Below are positions 41,217 through 49,325 of a stretch of 64,000 bases of DNA, piece by piece. Positions within the stretch are counted from its first letter, which is position 1. The number at the start of each line of letters is the position of its first letter. The stretch is from assembly GCF_005490785.1 (NCBI RefSeq), contig NZ_CP027295.1, forward strand, positions 2,418,001 through 2,482,000, given 5' to 3'. Source of the DNA: Brachybacterium sp. SGAir0954. GTDB lineage: Bacteria > Actinomycetota > Actinomycetes > Actinomycetales > Dermabacteraceae. The translations under genes and the position numbers were made by a program. Under the pieces are notes generated by a model, which was not told the origin of the DNA, did no database searches, and saw only the letters and a list, made by a program, of their open reading frames with translations.

Positions 41217-41275
41217 GGGACCTCCGGGGCGGGGCAGGGCGATGGGCGCGGGCACCTCCCGGCGAGGCCGACGGC

Positions 41276-41294
41276 ACACTCGATGCACGAGTGT
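41276..41294. promoter_or_regulatory. Inverted repeat 1, candidate TetR operator
   Basis: ACACTCG and CGAGTGT arms flank ATGCA. It overlaps a reverse-strand TACACT that could be the -10 box of the MMPL gene, so binding there would block that promoter. Confidence 0.5.
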
Positions 41295-41303
41295 ACGCAC
41301 ATT

Positions 41304-41321
41304 CGATACAGACGTGTATCG
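41304..41321. promoter_or_regulatory. Inverted repeat 2, candidate TetR operator
   Basis: CGATACA and TGTATCG arms flank GACG. It lies between the divergent genes and over the -35 zone of the forward TAGACT (41328-41333) proposed as the -10 box of the tetR gene. The likely ligand is the TetR protein encoded 80 bases downstream. Confidence 0.6.
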
Positions 41322-41400
41322 GTGGTCTAGACTGCGGAGGAACACGATCACCGGCCTCCTCGACGTCGAGGGGCCTTCCCCGCGAGGAGCCCCCGCCCCC

Positions 41401-42057
41401 ATGACCGACCTCTTCGAGCCGCTGCCCAGCTCCGCGGGCACGCGCCGGAAGGAGAACACCCGTCAGCGCCTGGTCCAGGCCTCCCTCGACGTCTTCGTCG
41501 ACAAGGGCGTGGACGGCGTCACGGTCGACGACATCGTCAAGGCGGCCGGCTTCACCCGTGGGGCGTTCTACTCGAACTTCTCCAACAAGGAGGAGGTCTT
41601 CCTCGCCCTGTTCTCCTCGGTCACGGACGAGCTCCTCACGATCCTGCGCACCGAGGTCGAGGGGGCGCTCCCCGTCACCGCCCCCGACCTGAGCCCCTGC
41701 GAGGACCCCGACGCGACCGTCCTCATCGCCGCCTTCGAGGCGCTGCGCCCGTACTCGCGCCAGTGGTACCTCCTCTACACCGACGCGGTGACGCATTCCC
41801 TCCGTGAGGCGGAGATGCGCGCCGCGCTGTCCTCGGAGCTGGGCCGGCTGCGCGACGCCGTGGCGCGCCTGCTCTCGCTCGGGATGGAGCAGAACGGCGA
41901 GCGCAGCCGGCTCCCGCTGCCGGATCTCGCGCAGCTCCTCGTGGGCATCTTCCTGGACCTCATGCTGCGGGAGCTGCTCGACGGCCGGGAGGACGTCACC
42001 GAGCTCGCCGCGACGACGATCCTCGGCACGCTGCACGCCTTCCTCGAGCCCTCCTGA
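41401..42057 (+). CDS. TetR family transcriptional regulator
   Basis: A 218-residue repressor. The HTH is TRQRLVQASLDVFVDKGVDG to TVDDIVKAAGFTRGAFYSNF (residues about 18-60). The ligand domain follows with an Arg/Leu-rich helix set and ends at EPS. It is divergent from the MMPL/YhgE pair with two inverted repeats between, so it almost certainly controls itself and the exporter. The ATG is used because it gives the standard N terminus; GAGGAG lies nearby. Confidence 0.9.
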   Translation: MTDLFEPLPSSAGTRRKENTRQRLVQASLDVFVDKGVDGVTVDDIVKAAGFTRGAFYSNFSNKEEVFLALFSSVTDELLTILRTEVEGALPVTAPDLSPCEDPDATVLIAAFEALRPYSRQWYLLYTDAVTHSLREAEMRAALSSELGRLRDAVARLLSLGMEQNGERSRLPLPDLAQLLVGIFLDLMLRELLDGREDVTELAATTILGTLHAFLEPS

Positions 42058-42201
42058 GGCCGGAGCGCACAGCGAGGCGGTCCCGGAGGCGGGCCGGGAG
42101 CGAAGGGACGAGCCCGCCCGGTTCGCCCCGAACGTCCCGGAGATCCGGTACCGACACGCCGTGACGGGTCCCAGAGGCACGCGCGGCGAGCGAGCGGCCC
42201 C

Positions 42202-42233
42202 TAGGGTCGGCCCCAGGTGCGACGCATGTCGCA
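42202..42233 (+). promoter_or_regulatory. -10 box and leader inverted repeat before the GH25 gene
   Basis: TAGGGT (42202-42207) is a candidate -10 box. Starting just after the expected transcript start is the inverted repeat TGCGAC-GCAT-GTCGCA (42218-42233). The arms could bind a regulator or form a short 5' hairpin. The start codon is 42 bases further on. Confidence 0.4.
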
Positions 42234-42274
42234 TCCTCCCTTCCCCCGCGTCCCCGCTTCCCCAGGAGACACCG

Positions 42275-43081
42275 ATGGCTCCCTACCGCCCCAAGCACCT
42301 CGCCGCCCCCGCACCGCCCGCCGCCTCCTCCGGCGCCGATGCCGGACGACGGTCGCTCCTCCGAGGGGGCGTCGTCGGCGCCGCCGCCCTCGGTGTCGGC
42401 GCGACCGCCCTCACCGCCCCCGCCGCCCAGGCCGCCGGCATCTACGGACAGGACGTCTCCGGCTGGCAGTCCTCCGTGGACTGGGAGGCGCAGGCCTCCG
42501 CCGGCTCCCGCTTCGCCTATGTCAAGGCCTCCGAGGGCGTCACCTACCGCAGCTCGACCTTCAACGAGCAGTACACCGGCGCCGGCCGCGCCGGGCTCGT
42601 GCGCGGCGGGTACCACTTCGCCCGACCGGACCGCAGCGGTCCGGAGAAGCAGGTCGAGAACTTCCTCGGCGCCGGCGGCGGCTGGACCGACGACGGCATC
42701 ACTCTGCCCGGCATGGTCGACTTCGAGGGCTACGCCGGGCTCCCCTCGGACTACGGGCTCGGCCAGCAGGAGCTGCGGCAGTGGATCATCGGCTTCCTCA
42801 GCGCCTACAAGGACGCCGTCGGCCGCCGCCCCGTCATCTACACCAACGCCCACTGGTGGGACGACAACGTGGGCACCTGGACCCCGTCGAACACGCCGCT
42901 CTTCCTCGCCGCCTACCAGTCCTCCGAGCCGACGAACCTGCCCGGCAACTGGTGGGCGTGGGAGCTGTGGCAGTACTCCGAGTCCGGCCCCTTCGCGGGC
43001 GACTCCGTGAAGTGGCACGGGGGAGAGAGCTCCTTCGAGTCGTTCGTGAGCGACGTCGACTACACGGCGCGCGGCATCTGA
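42275..43081 (+). CDS. Secreted GH25 lysozyme-type muramidase, Tat signal
   Basis: A 268-residue glycoside hydrolase of family 25 that cuts peptidoglycan between MurNAc and GlcNAc. Residues 1-53 are a twin-arginine signal (GRRSLLRGGVVGAAALG, cleavage near AAQAA). The catalytic domain opens with GIYGQDVSGWQSSVDWEA, then FAYVKASEGVTYRSSTF, MVDFEGYAG (general acid/base Asp-x-Glu) and PVIYTNAHWW. It ends with YTARGI and has no added binding domain. CAGGAG precedes the ATG. It is one of several Tat cargoes near tatA and tatC. Confidence 0.92.
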   Translation: MAPYRPKHLAAPAPPAASSGADAGRRSLLRGGVVGAAALGVGATALTAPAAQAAGIYGQDVSGWQSSVDWEAQASAGSRFAYVKASEGVTYRSSTFNEQYTGAGRAGLVRGGYHFARPDRSGPEKQVENFLGAGGGWTDDGITLPGMVDFEGYAGLPSDYGLGQQELRQWIIGFLSAYKDAVGRRPVIYTNAHWWDDNVGTWTPSNTPLFLAAYQSSEPTNLPGNWWAWELWQYSESGPFAGDSVKWHGGESSFESFVSDVDYTARGI

Positions 43082-43103
43082 CGTCGCGGGGGAGAGGGCT
43101 GTG

Positions 43104-43109
43104 TAGCCT
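43104..43109 (+). promoter_or_regulatory. -10 box of a leaderless VUT-family transcript
   Basis: TAGCCT is followed by six bases and the GTG start. No ribosome site is present, which fits leaderless initiation. Confidence 0.45.
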
Positions 43110-43115
43110 TCCCCG

Positions 43116-43865
43116 GTGACCACGACAGACGCATCAACGACCACTGGACGCCCGGCCGGCGCCGTCTACGCCGACCGGGGGTCCTCCCACTTCGACATCC
43201 TCCTCGCCGCCATGGTGGCGGTGGTGATCCTCTCCGGCATCGGCGCCGCCAAGGGGGTCAGCTTCGGCACGGTCCCGGGGACCGGGCTCGAGATCATCAC
43301 CGACGGCGGGTTCATCCTCTTCCCCCTCGCCTACGTGCTCGGCGACATCGTCACCGAGCTGTACGGCCCCCGCACCGCGCGCCGCGCGATCATCGTCTCC
43401 TTCGCCGCGAGCATCCTCGCCTCCCTCAGCTACTGGGCGATCATCGCCCTGCCGCCGTTCCCCGACGACTACGGCCTGGCGAAGCAGGAGGCCCTCGAGC
43501 TCGCGCTCGGCCCGGTGTGGATCGTCGTCCTCGCCGGTCTGGCCGGCTTCGCCTGCGGGCAGAGCCTGAACTCCTTCGTGGTGGGCCGCATGAAGCAGCG
43601 CCTCGGCGAGCGCGGGCTGATCGGCCGGCTCTTCACCTCCTCCGGGCTCGGCGAGCTCGTGGACACGATCATCTTCTGCACGATCGCCTCCGCGGCGATC
43701 GGCATCACGACCATCGAGCAGTGGGCCCAGTACACGGTGCTCGGCTTCCTCTACAAGGTGCTCGTCCAGTACGCGATGATCCCGGTGACCTCCGCGGTGA
43801 TCCGCTGGCTCAAGCGCACCGACCCCACCTACCAGGCGCGCCTGCGCGAGGCCGCCGCGGCCTGA
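43116..43865 (+). CDS. VUT family (YhhQ-like) queuosine-precursor transporter
   Basis: A 249-residue membrane protein with about six helices. The family signature is ILFPLAYVLGDIVTELYG, and SLNSFVVGRMKQR and SSGLGELVDTIIFCTIA are conserved too. YhhQ moves queuosine precursors (preQ0/preQ1) into E. coli. Here no queuosine gene is nearby, so the substrate is taken from the family only. The GTG at 43116 follows the -10 box by six bases. Confidence 0.85.
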   Translation: MTTTDASTTTGRPAGAVYADRGSSHFDILLAAMVAVVILSGIGAAKGVSFGTVPGTGLEIITDGGFILFPLAYVLGDIVTELYGPRTARRAIIVSFAASILASLSYWAIIALPPFPDDYGLAKQEALELALGPVWIVVLAGLAGFACGQSLNSFVVGRMKQRLGERGLIGRLFTSSGLGELVDTIIFCTIASAAIGITTIEQWAQYTVLGFLYKVLVQYAMIPVTSAVIRWLKRTDPTYQARLREAAAA

Positions 43866-43886
43866 GTGCCCCACACATGACTCGAC

Positions 43887-43914
43887 GGCGCCCCCGGCCG
43901 TGGCCGGGGACGCC
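43887..43914. terminator. Hairpin between convergent VUT and binding-protein genes
   Basis: GGCG-C-CCCCGGCC and GGCCGGGG-A-CGCC form near-perfect arms around a two-base loop. It is 22 bases after the forward stop and 43 bases beyond the reverse stop. Confidence 0.6.
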
Positions 43915-43956
43915 GTCCCTGCTCGCGCGGTGCCGCCGCTCGCGGCGGGCGGGAGG

Positions 43957-45318
43957 TCAGGAGAGCTTCGGCTCGACCTGCTTGGTGTAGATGTCCTGGA
44001 GCTTCGTCTGGAGGTCCGTCATGGCCTTCTCGACGTCGCCCTCCTCGGTGAGGATCGAGCCCACCGCGGTCGCCATCTCCTGATCCGCACCGGGGAGGAA
44101 CACGCGGGCGTAGTCCTGGGTGCGGGTGACCTCGAGCTGGTCGATCGCGGTCTGGATCTGCGGGGTCTTCTCGAGCAGGGCGGAGACGTCGGCGCTCTTG
44201 CGGATCGGCATGTAGCCGGTCGCGCCGGAGAACGCGACGGTGGACTCCGGGCGGCCCATGAACTCGATGAGCATCGCACCGGCGAGCTGCTGCTCGGGCG
44301 TGATCGCGGAGGGGACGCCGAGACCCGCACCGCCCGTCGGGCACACGGGCCCGTCGACCGGGCCGGCGGGGAGGAAGCCGACGCCCACGTCGAAGCTCGC
44401 GGCCTCGAGCACGCCCACGAGCGAGCCCGTCGAGGCGATCGTCGTCGAGCAGACGCCCGCGGCGAAGGTGTCCGCCGAGTCGCTCGAGGCGACCTGCGCC
44501 CAGCCCGCGGAGTGGACCGTGTCCTGCACCCAGGTCATGGCCTCGATCGTCTTGGGGTCGGAGACCTTCAGGGTCCAGTCGTCGGACCACGCGGTGCCCT
44601 TGCCCCAGAGCACGTTCTGGAGGGTCCAGCCGGCGTAGCCCGCGAGGTCGGGGTACATGTAGGCGACGTCGCCCTGGGTGAGCTTCGGGGCCCACTCCTC
44701 GAACTCCTGCCAGGTCTTCGGGGCGCGGTCGGGCAGGCCCGCGGCGGCGAAGTGGTCCTTGTTGTAGTAGAAGAGCGGCGTGGAGCGGCCGTAGGGGAGC
44801 GCCCACTGCTTGTCCTCGTACTGGTAGTCGGCGACGAGGGAGTCGCGGTAGTCCGCGATGTCGATGCCGAGCTTCTCGATCATCGGGTCCAGGGCGGCGA
44901 TGTTGCCCTCGAGGAAGTAGCGGAACCACCACACGTCGGAGAGCACGACGACGGCGGGGAGATCGTCCTTGGCGGCCTGGGCCGTCTGGAAGCGCTGCGC
45001 GATCTCCTCGTAGTTCGAGCCGGCCGTCACGTGCTTGACGGTGATACCCGTCTCCTCGGTGAACTTCGTGATGAGCTCGGCCTCGACGTCCTTGGAGCCG
45101 CCGGGGTGGCTGGTCCAGAAGGCGATCTCCGTCGCGGGCTCGACGGAGGAGAAGTCGGTCTCCTCGGCGGCCGAGCCGCCGTCGCTGCCCCCGGAGCCGC
45201 CGCCCACGGAGGGCCCGCCGCAGGCGGCGAGGGCGAGGGCGCCGGCGCCGGCGGCGCCGAGCCCGATCAGGGAGCGCCGGGTCGTGGAGGCGGTGAGGGG
45301 GCGGGGGAGTCCGGTCAT
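43957..45318 (-). CDS. Sugar ABC transporter substrate-binding lipoprotein
   Basis: A 453-residue family-1 solute-binding protein. The N terminus TTRRSLIGLGAAGAGALALAAC has both a twin-arginine-like pair and a lipobox ending at the Cys near residue 33, then a Gly/Ser linker. ATEIAFWTSHPGGSKDVEAEL opens the mature domain, with LPAVVVLSDVWWFRYF and ATGYMPIRKS further on, as in UgpB/malto-oligosaccharide binders. GAAAGGA is the ribosome site. It follows two permease genes on the same strand. No ATPase gene is in the cluster. Confidence 0.9.
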   Translation of the reverse strand: MTGLPRPLTASTTRRSLIGLGAAGAGALALAACGGPSVGGGSGGSDGGSAAEETDFSSVEPATEIAFWTSHPGGSKDVEAELITKFTEETGITVKHVTAGSNYEEIAQRFQTAQAAKDDLPAVVVLSDVWWFRYFLEGNIAALDPMIEKLGIDIADYRDSLVADYQYEDKQWALPYGRSTPLFYYNKDHFAAAGLPDRAPKTWQEFEEWAPKLTQGDVAYMYPDLAGYAGWTLQNVLWGKGTAWSDDWTLKVSDPKTIEAMTWVQDTVHSAGWAQVASSDSADTFAAGVCSTTIASTGSLVGVLEAASFDVGVGFLPAGPVDGPVCPTGGAGLGVPSAITPEQQLAGAMLIEFMGRPESTVAFSGATGYMPIRKSADVSALLEKTPQIQTAIDQLEVTRTQDYARVFLPGADQEMATAVGSILTEEGDVEKAMTDLQTKLQDIYTKQVEPKLS

Positions 45319-45401
45319 GGCGGGTGTCCTTTCGGGACGGGAGGTGGTGACCTGCAGGGGTGACGGCGGAGGGAGACGTGCGAGAGGGGGCGTAGCGGCG
45401 G

Positions 45402-46331
45402 TCAGCCGGTGACGCTGCCCTGGGTGAGCCCCGAGACGATGTAGCGCTGGAGCGCGGCGAAGACGAGCAGCACGGGGATGATGACGACGACGGTGCCGGC
45501 CATGAGGATCCCCCAGCCGGATCCCGTGTTCCCCTCGGAGTTCTGCAGGGCCGTGAGGCCCACGGGGAGCGTCATCATCGAGGAGTCGGTGGTGATGATC
45601 AGCGGCCAGATGTAGTCGTTCCACTCGCTGACGACGGTCACGAGGGCGACCGTCGCGATCGAGGGCAGGGAGATCGGCACGACGATCCGCCAGATGCTGC
45701 CCCAGTGGCCGGCGCCGTCCAGGCTTGCGGCCTCGAGGATCGAGGGCGGGATCGTGAGGAAGTGCTGGCGCAGCAGGAAGGTGCCGAAGGCGGTGCCGAG
45801 GCCCGGGAGGATGATGCCCCAGTAGGTGTTGACGCCGCCCCAGCCGGCGATGAGCACATAGTTGGGCAGGATCGCGACCTGCGGCGGCACCATGAGCGCC
45901 ACGAGGATGCCCACGAAGATGATGCGCTTGGCGGGAAAGCGCACGAACACGAGCGCATAGGCGGTCATGATCGCGAGGGTGACCTTGAGGGTCGCGCCGA
46001 TCACGGTGACGATCACGGAGTTCAGGAAGAACCGCGGGATCGGCACGGAGGTCATCGCGACCCGGTAGTTGTGCAGCGTCGGATCCGAGGGGAGCACCAC
46101 GAGGTCCGTCGTGAGGATCTCCGACGGCGATTTGAACGAGCTGATCATCATCCACAGCAGCGGCAGCACCACCACGGCGGTCGCGATGATCAGCGGGACG
46201 TAGCCGGTGAGGATCGTCGCGGCGAGGTTCTCGCGGGAGAACGGGCCGCCGCGCCGGCGGATCGGCGGGGGCGGCGTCTCGCCGACGGGCGGGGTCACGG
46301 GGCCGAGGGAGGTGGCGGCGGGGGCGCTCAT
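45402..46331 (-). CDS. Carbohydrate ABC transporter permease (UgpE-like)
   Basis: A 309-residue permease with six helices. The EAA loop is EAASLDGAGHWGSIWRIVVP, the site where the ATPase docks. The N terminus has a 30-residue Pro-rich cytoplasmic tail. Its ATG overlaps the stop of the partner permease. It is the second membrane subunit of the importer whose binding protein lies 83 bases downstream. Confidence 0.9.
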   Translation of the reverse strand: MSAPAATSLGPVTPPVGETPPPPIRRRGGPFSRENLAATILTGYVPLIIATAVVVLPLLWMMISSFKSPSEILTTDLVVLPSDPTLHNYRVAMTSVPIPRFFLNSVIVTVIGATLKVTLAIMTAYALVFVRFPAKRIIFVGILVALMVPPQVAILPNYVLIAGWGGVNTYWGIILPGLGTAFGTFLLRQHFLTIPPSILEAASLDGAGHWGSIWRIVVPISLPSIATVALVTVVSEWNDYIWPLIITTDSSMMTLPVGLTALQNSEGNTGSGWGILMAGTVVVIIPVLLVFAALQRYIVSGLTQGSVTG

Positions 46332-47254
46332 GCGTAGTGCACCTTCTTCTCGACGAACCGGACCTGCACCACCGTGATGACGATGAGCATGAGGAACAGG
46401 ACCACCGAGATCGCCGCGGAGTACCCGGCGCGCGAGTAGCCGCCGAAGGCCTGCAGGTAGCTCTCGAAGATGAGGGCGTTGGTGCCGCGTCCCGTAGGCG
46501 TCATGATCCGGAGGATGTCGAAGGCCTGGAGGCTGCTGAGCATCGTCGTGATGAGCAGGAAGAAGGTCGTGGGGGAGAGCAGCGGCAGGCTGATCGACCA
46601 GAACCGTCGCAGCGGGCCGGCACCGTCGAGCGCGGCGGCCTGGAGGACGTCCTGCGGGAGCGACTGCAGACCGCCGAGGTAGACGATCGCGCAGTAGCCG
46701 AGGTTCTTCCAGATGTACACGACCATGACCATGACCAGGGCCATCGTCGGATCGTTCATCCATTCGGGGCTGCTGAGGCCGAGCTGGCGGAGGAACCACG
46801 CGAGCACGCCGAAGTCGGGATCGAAGATGAACAGCCACACCAGGCCCACGCCCACCCCGGAGAGCACGTAGGGCGCGAAGGCCGCGGAGCGGGCGATCGC
46901 GGTGCCGGGGATCCGTGCGTTCAGCGCGAGGGCCAGCAGCAGGCCGAGCACCATCGACCCGCCCACGGTGACGAGCGTGAAGACCACGGTGATGCGGATG
47001 CTCTCGTGGCCCGCCGTCGAGGTGAAGAACTCGACGTAGTTGCCCAGCCCGATGAAGGTCGCGCTCGCCGATCCGAGCGTCCAGTCCAGCGTCGAGTAGT
47101 ACACGTTGGTCAGCAGCGGCCGGTACGTGAACAGCGCGATGAGGACGATGTTGGGCAGGGCGAGGGCGAGGAACCAGATCGCGTCGCGGCGCCCTCTGCC
47201 CGAGAGCCGGCGGCGCCGCGGGGGCGCCCCCTGCCCGGTGGTCGTGCTCGACAT
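46328..47254 (-). CDS. Carbohydrate ABC transporter permease (UgpA-like)
   Basis: A 308-residue permease with six helices and an EAA-type loop AAALDGAGPLRRFWSISLP. The N terminus SSTTTGQGAPPRRRRLSGRG is basic and cytoplasmic. GAGGAG supports the ATG at 47254; an ATG at 47302 is also in frame. This is the first gene of the three-gene sugar importer, so its 5' region (47255-47402) should hold the operon's promoter; I saw no clear operator there. Confidence 0.9.
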   Translation of the reverse strand: MSSTTTGQGAPPRRRRLSGRGRRDAIWFLALALPNIVLIALFTYRPLLTNVYYSTLDWTLGSASATFIGLGNYVEFFTSTAGHESIRITVVFTLVTVGGSMVLGLLLALALNARIPGTAIARSAAFAPYVLSGVGVGLVWLFIFDPDFGVLAWFLRQLGLSSPEWMNDPTMALVMVMVVYIWKNLGYCAIVYLGGLQSLPQDVLQAAALDGAGPLRRFWSISLPLLSPTTFFLLITTMLSSLQAFDILRIMTPTGRGTNALIFESYLQAFGGYSRAGYSAAISVVLFLMLIVITVVQVRFVEKKVHYA

Positions 47255-47402
47255 CCGCTCCTCGTTCCGTCCGGGGCCGCCCGATCGGCGGCCGTTCGCC
47301 ATCACAGGTGACGGGAATGACCGGATCGGGACGGCCCGCCGACCGGGAAGAGACCGGGACGGGAACGTCCGATGAACCGCGCCGTCCACCTGTGAGGAGT
47401 CT

Positions 47403-47433
47403 GACACCATGCCCCGCTTCGAGGGCGGGTGTC
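47403..47433. terminator. Weak hairpin after the EEP hydrolase gene
   Basis: GACACC-AT-GCCC pairs with GGGC-G-GGTGTC around an eight-base loop. It lies 58 bases past the reverse stop at 47491 and upstream of the sugar operon. The bulged stem makes it a modest candidate. Confidence 0.3.
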
Positions 47434-47490
47434 TGAGAAATTGCAGGTCACGGACAGGTCACGGCGGACAGGGGGAGAGGCGGCCGAGGA

Positions 47491-48417
47491 TCAGGGGAGG
47501 GCGATCAGCGTCTGCACGGGCGCGTGGTCGGAGGGGTAGCGGCCGTCGGCGTCCCGCCACACGTTGATCGCCGTGCGCAGGGCGCGTACGCCCTCGCTCG
47601 TGCAGATCCAGTCGATGCGGTCGTTGCCCTCGACCGGGTCCTCGTAGCCGGGGAACGTGCCCCAGGCCGGGGTGAGCCGCTCCTCGGCGCTGTCCCAGGT
47701 GTCCAGCAGCGGGCCGTCGGTCACGAGGGTTGTGTACGCGCCGGAGTTCGGGGCGGGGGAGTTGAAGTCGCCCGTGAGGATCAGCGGGAGCCCGGCGAGC
47801 TCCTCGTCCTCCAGCAGCGCCGCGATCGCCTCGCCGCTGCGGATCCGGGCCTCCTCGGAGCGGTGGTCGAAGTGGGTGTTGACGTGGACGAGCTCGGTGC
47901 CGCTGCGCAGATCGCGCAGGTGCGCCCAGGTGACGATGCGGGTCACGGTGTTGCCCCAGGTGGCGGAGCCGATGACGTCCGGCGTGTCCGAGAGCCAGAA
48001 CTGGTCCCAGGCGAGCACCTCGAGACGCGTGGCGTCGTAGAGGATCGCGGAGTACTCGTCGCGGCTGCCGCCCTGGCGGCCGTAGCCGATCATCCGGTGC
48101 TTCGGCAGCGCCTCCTCGAGCGCGCCGAGCTGGGAGTACTTCGCCTCCTGGACGCCGAGCAGGGTGGGCTGCTCGCGCTCGAGGAGCTCCACGAGCAGCG
48201 GCCGGCGCTCGGGCCAGTGGTCGGCGTCGCCCGGCTGGGTGTTCGTGGAGTTGTCCATGCGGATGTTGAAGGTCATCACGTGGAGCTGATCCTTGCGGGC
48301 CTTGCCGATCAGCGCCTTGCCGGAGGCCGACGGCGCGGCCTCGGCGGGGACGGCGACGGCGGCGAGGCCGGCGGCGGTCGCGGTGGTGAGAAGGGTGCGG
48401 CGCATGAGGGTGGTCAT
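47491..48417 (-). CDS. Secreted endonuclease/exonuclease/phosphatase family protein
   Basis: A 308-residue EEP-fold hydrolase. A signal peptide (MRRTLLTTATAAGLAAVAVPAEA) is followed by VMTFNIRMDN, LGVQEAK (metal Glu), VHVNTHFDHRSEEARIRS, LILTGDFNSPAPNSG (Asp and Asn) and the terminal SDHAP. This set occurs in secreted phosphodiesterases, nucleases and sugar-phosphatase-like enzymes. The substrate is unknown. The RR in the signal lacks a full Tat motif, so Sec export is as likely. Confidence 0.85.
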   Translation of the reverse strand: MTTLMRRTLLTTATAAGLAAVAVPAEAAPSASGKALIGKARKDQLHVMTFNIRMDNSTNTQPGDADHWPERRPLLVELLEREQPTLLGVQEAKYSQLGALEEALPKHRMIGYGRQGGSRDEYSAILYDATRLEVLAWDQFWLSDTPDVIGSATWGNTVTRIVTWAHLRDLRSGTELVHVNTHFDHRSEEARIRSGEAIAALLEDEELAGLPLILTGDFNSPAPNSGAYTTLVTDGPLLDTWDSAEERLTPAWGTFPGYEDPVEGNDRIDWICTSEGVRALRTAINVWRDADGRYPSDHAPVQTLIALP

Positions 48418-48792
48418 CCTTGGTCTCCGATGTCGTGAGGTCAGGGGTTCCGTCGGGTCGGGACGGCGAACCCCACGACCGTGGCGAACCGGGGTGAACG
48501 GGGCGTGCACCGTTCATGTCCCACGTGGGACGACGGGACGGCGGGTTCCGCAGGATCCGGCGTAAGGAGCCGGGGCGACCCGCGCGCCGTCGCAGCCCGC
48601 TCGCCCCTTCCTTACCTCCGTACACAACGCCGATAATGTACGTTATGTAAAGTTGAGGGAAGGGGGGGCCCCTCGTCGCTCGGCCGATGGCAGCTCGACA
48701 GATCATGCTCCGTCCCTTGACCGTCCCGTGGCACGTGACGAGGCTGGGCGCGACCGCGCAGGATCCTGAGCGGCACGACCCGAGGCGGCCCC
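48418..48792. other. 375-bp intergenic region
   Basis: No gene is supported. The region contains a locally AT-rich patch with a near-palindrome (48633-48646). It also has a TTGACC at 48717-48722 that could be a -35 element, though no good -10 follows at 17 bases. It separates the EEP gene from the broken DinB-type gene. Confidence 0.5.
48633..48646. promoter_or_regulatory. ATAA-GTAC-TTAT near-palindrome, candidate operator
   Basis: ATAATGTACGTTAT is palindromic except for one T/G pair. The extended reverse-strand string ACATAACGTACATTATCG matches the 28656-28673 palindrome at 13 of 18 positions when aligned on ACAT and GTACAT. The same regulator could bind both; this is untested. Confidence 0.35.
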
Positions 48793-49270
48793 ATGAGCAC
48801 CATCGAGAACAGCCGTGAGTTCGCGGGCGCGCGATTCCTCCGCACGAGCTTCCGCGGGGCGACGCTCCGCCAGTGCGACATCAGCGAGATCACCGTGCGC
48901 GGCAGCGAGCTGAACGGGCTCGACCTCGACAGCCACGACCTCGCCTTCGGCACGCTGCTCGTCAACGGCGTCGACGTCGTGCCCTTCGTCGAGGCGGAGC
49001 TGGACCGGCTGTTCCCCGGTCGCGACCTGTCCCGCTCCCGCACGCCGGACGGGCTGCGCGAGGGCTGGGCCGCGGTGAAGGACGCCTGGCAGGCGACGCT
49101 CGAGGCCACTCCCCCGGAGCTCGTGGACGCGCACGTCCCGGACGAATGGTCCCTCGCCCAGAACCTGCGGCATCTGATCCTCGCCACCGACGTCTGGCTG
49201 GGCGGCGGGATCCACGGCGAGGAGCAGCCGTTCCACACGATCGGCCTGCTCTTCACGGGCGGCGCGCCCT
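48793..49270 (+). pseudogene. DinB/pentapeptide-type gene, 3' half missing
   Basis: The first ~158 codons match DinB_2 proteins with a short pentapeptide-like opening (STIENSREFAGARFLRTSFRGATL) and the helical core WSLAQNLRHLILATDVWLGG and HGEEQPFHTIGLLF. After about 49265 the sequence loses similarity and reads into the neighbouring reverse gene; the second helix pair and metal-binding His of the family are absent. Full homologues have about 230-250 residues. The end coordinate is approximate. No ribosome site precedes the ATG. I regard it as a decayed gene. Confidence 0.6.
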
Positions 49271-49325
49271 CGCGCTCCTGGCCTGACCTCGCTCCGCCGG
49301 CTGCACGGGCCGGGAATGCCCGGTC

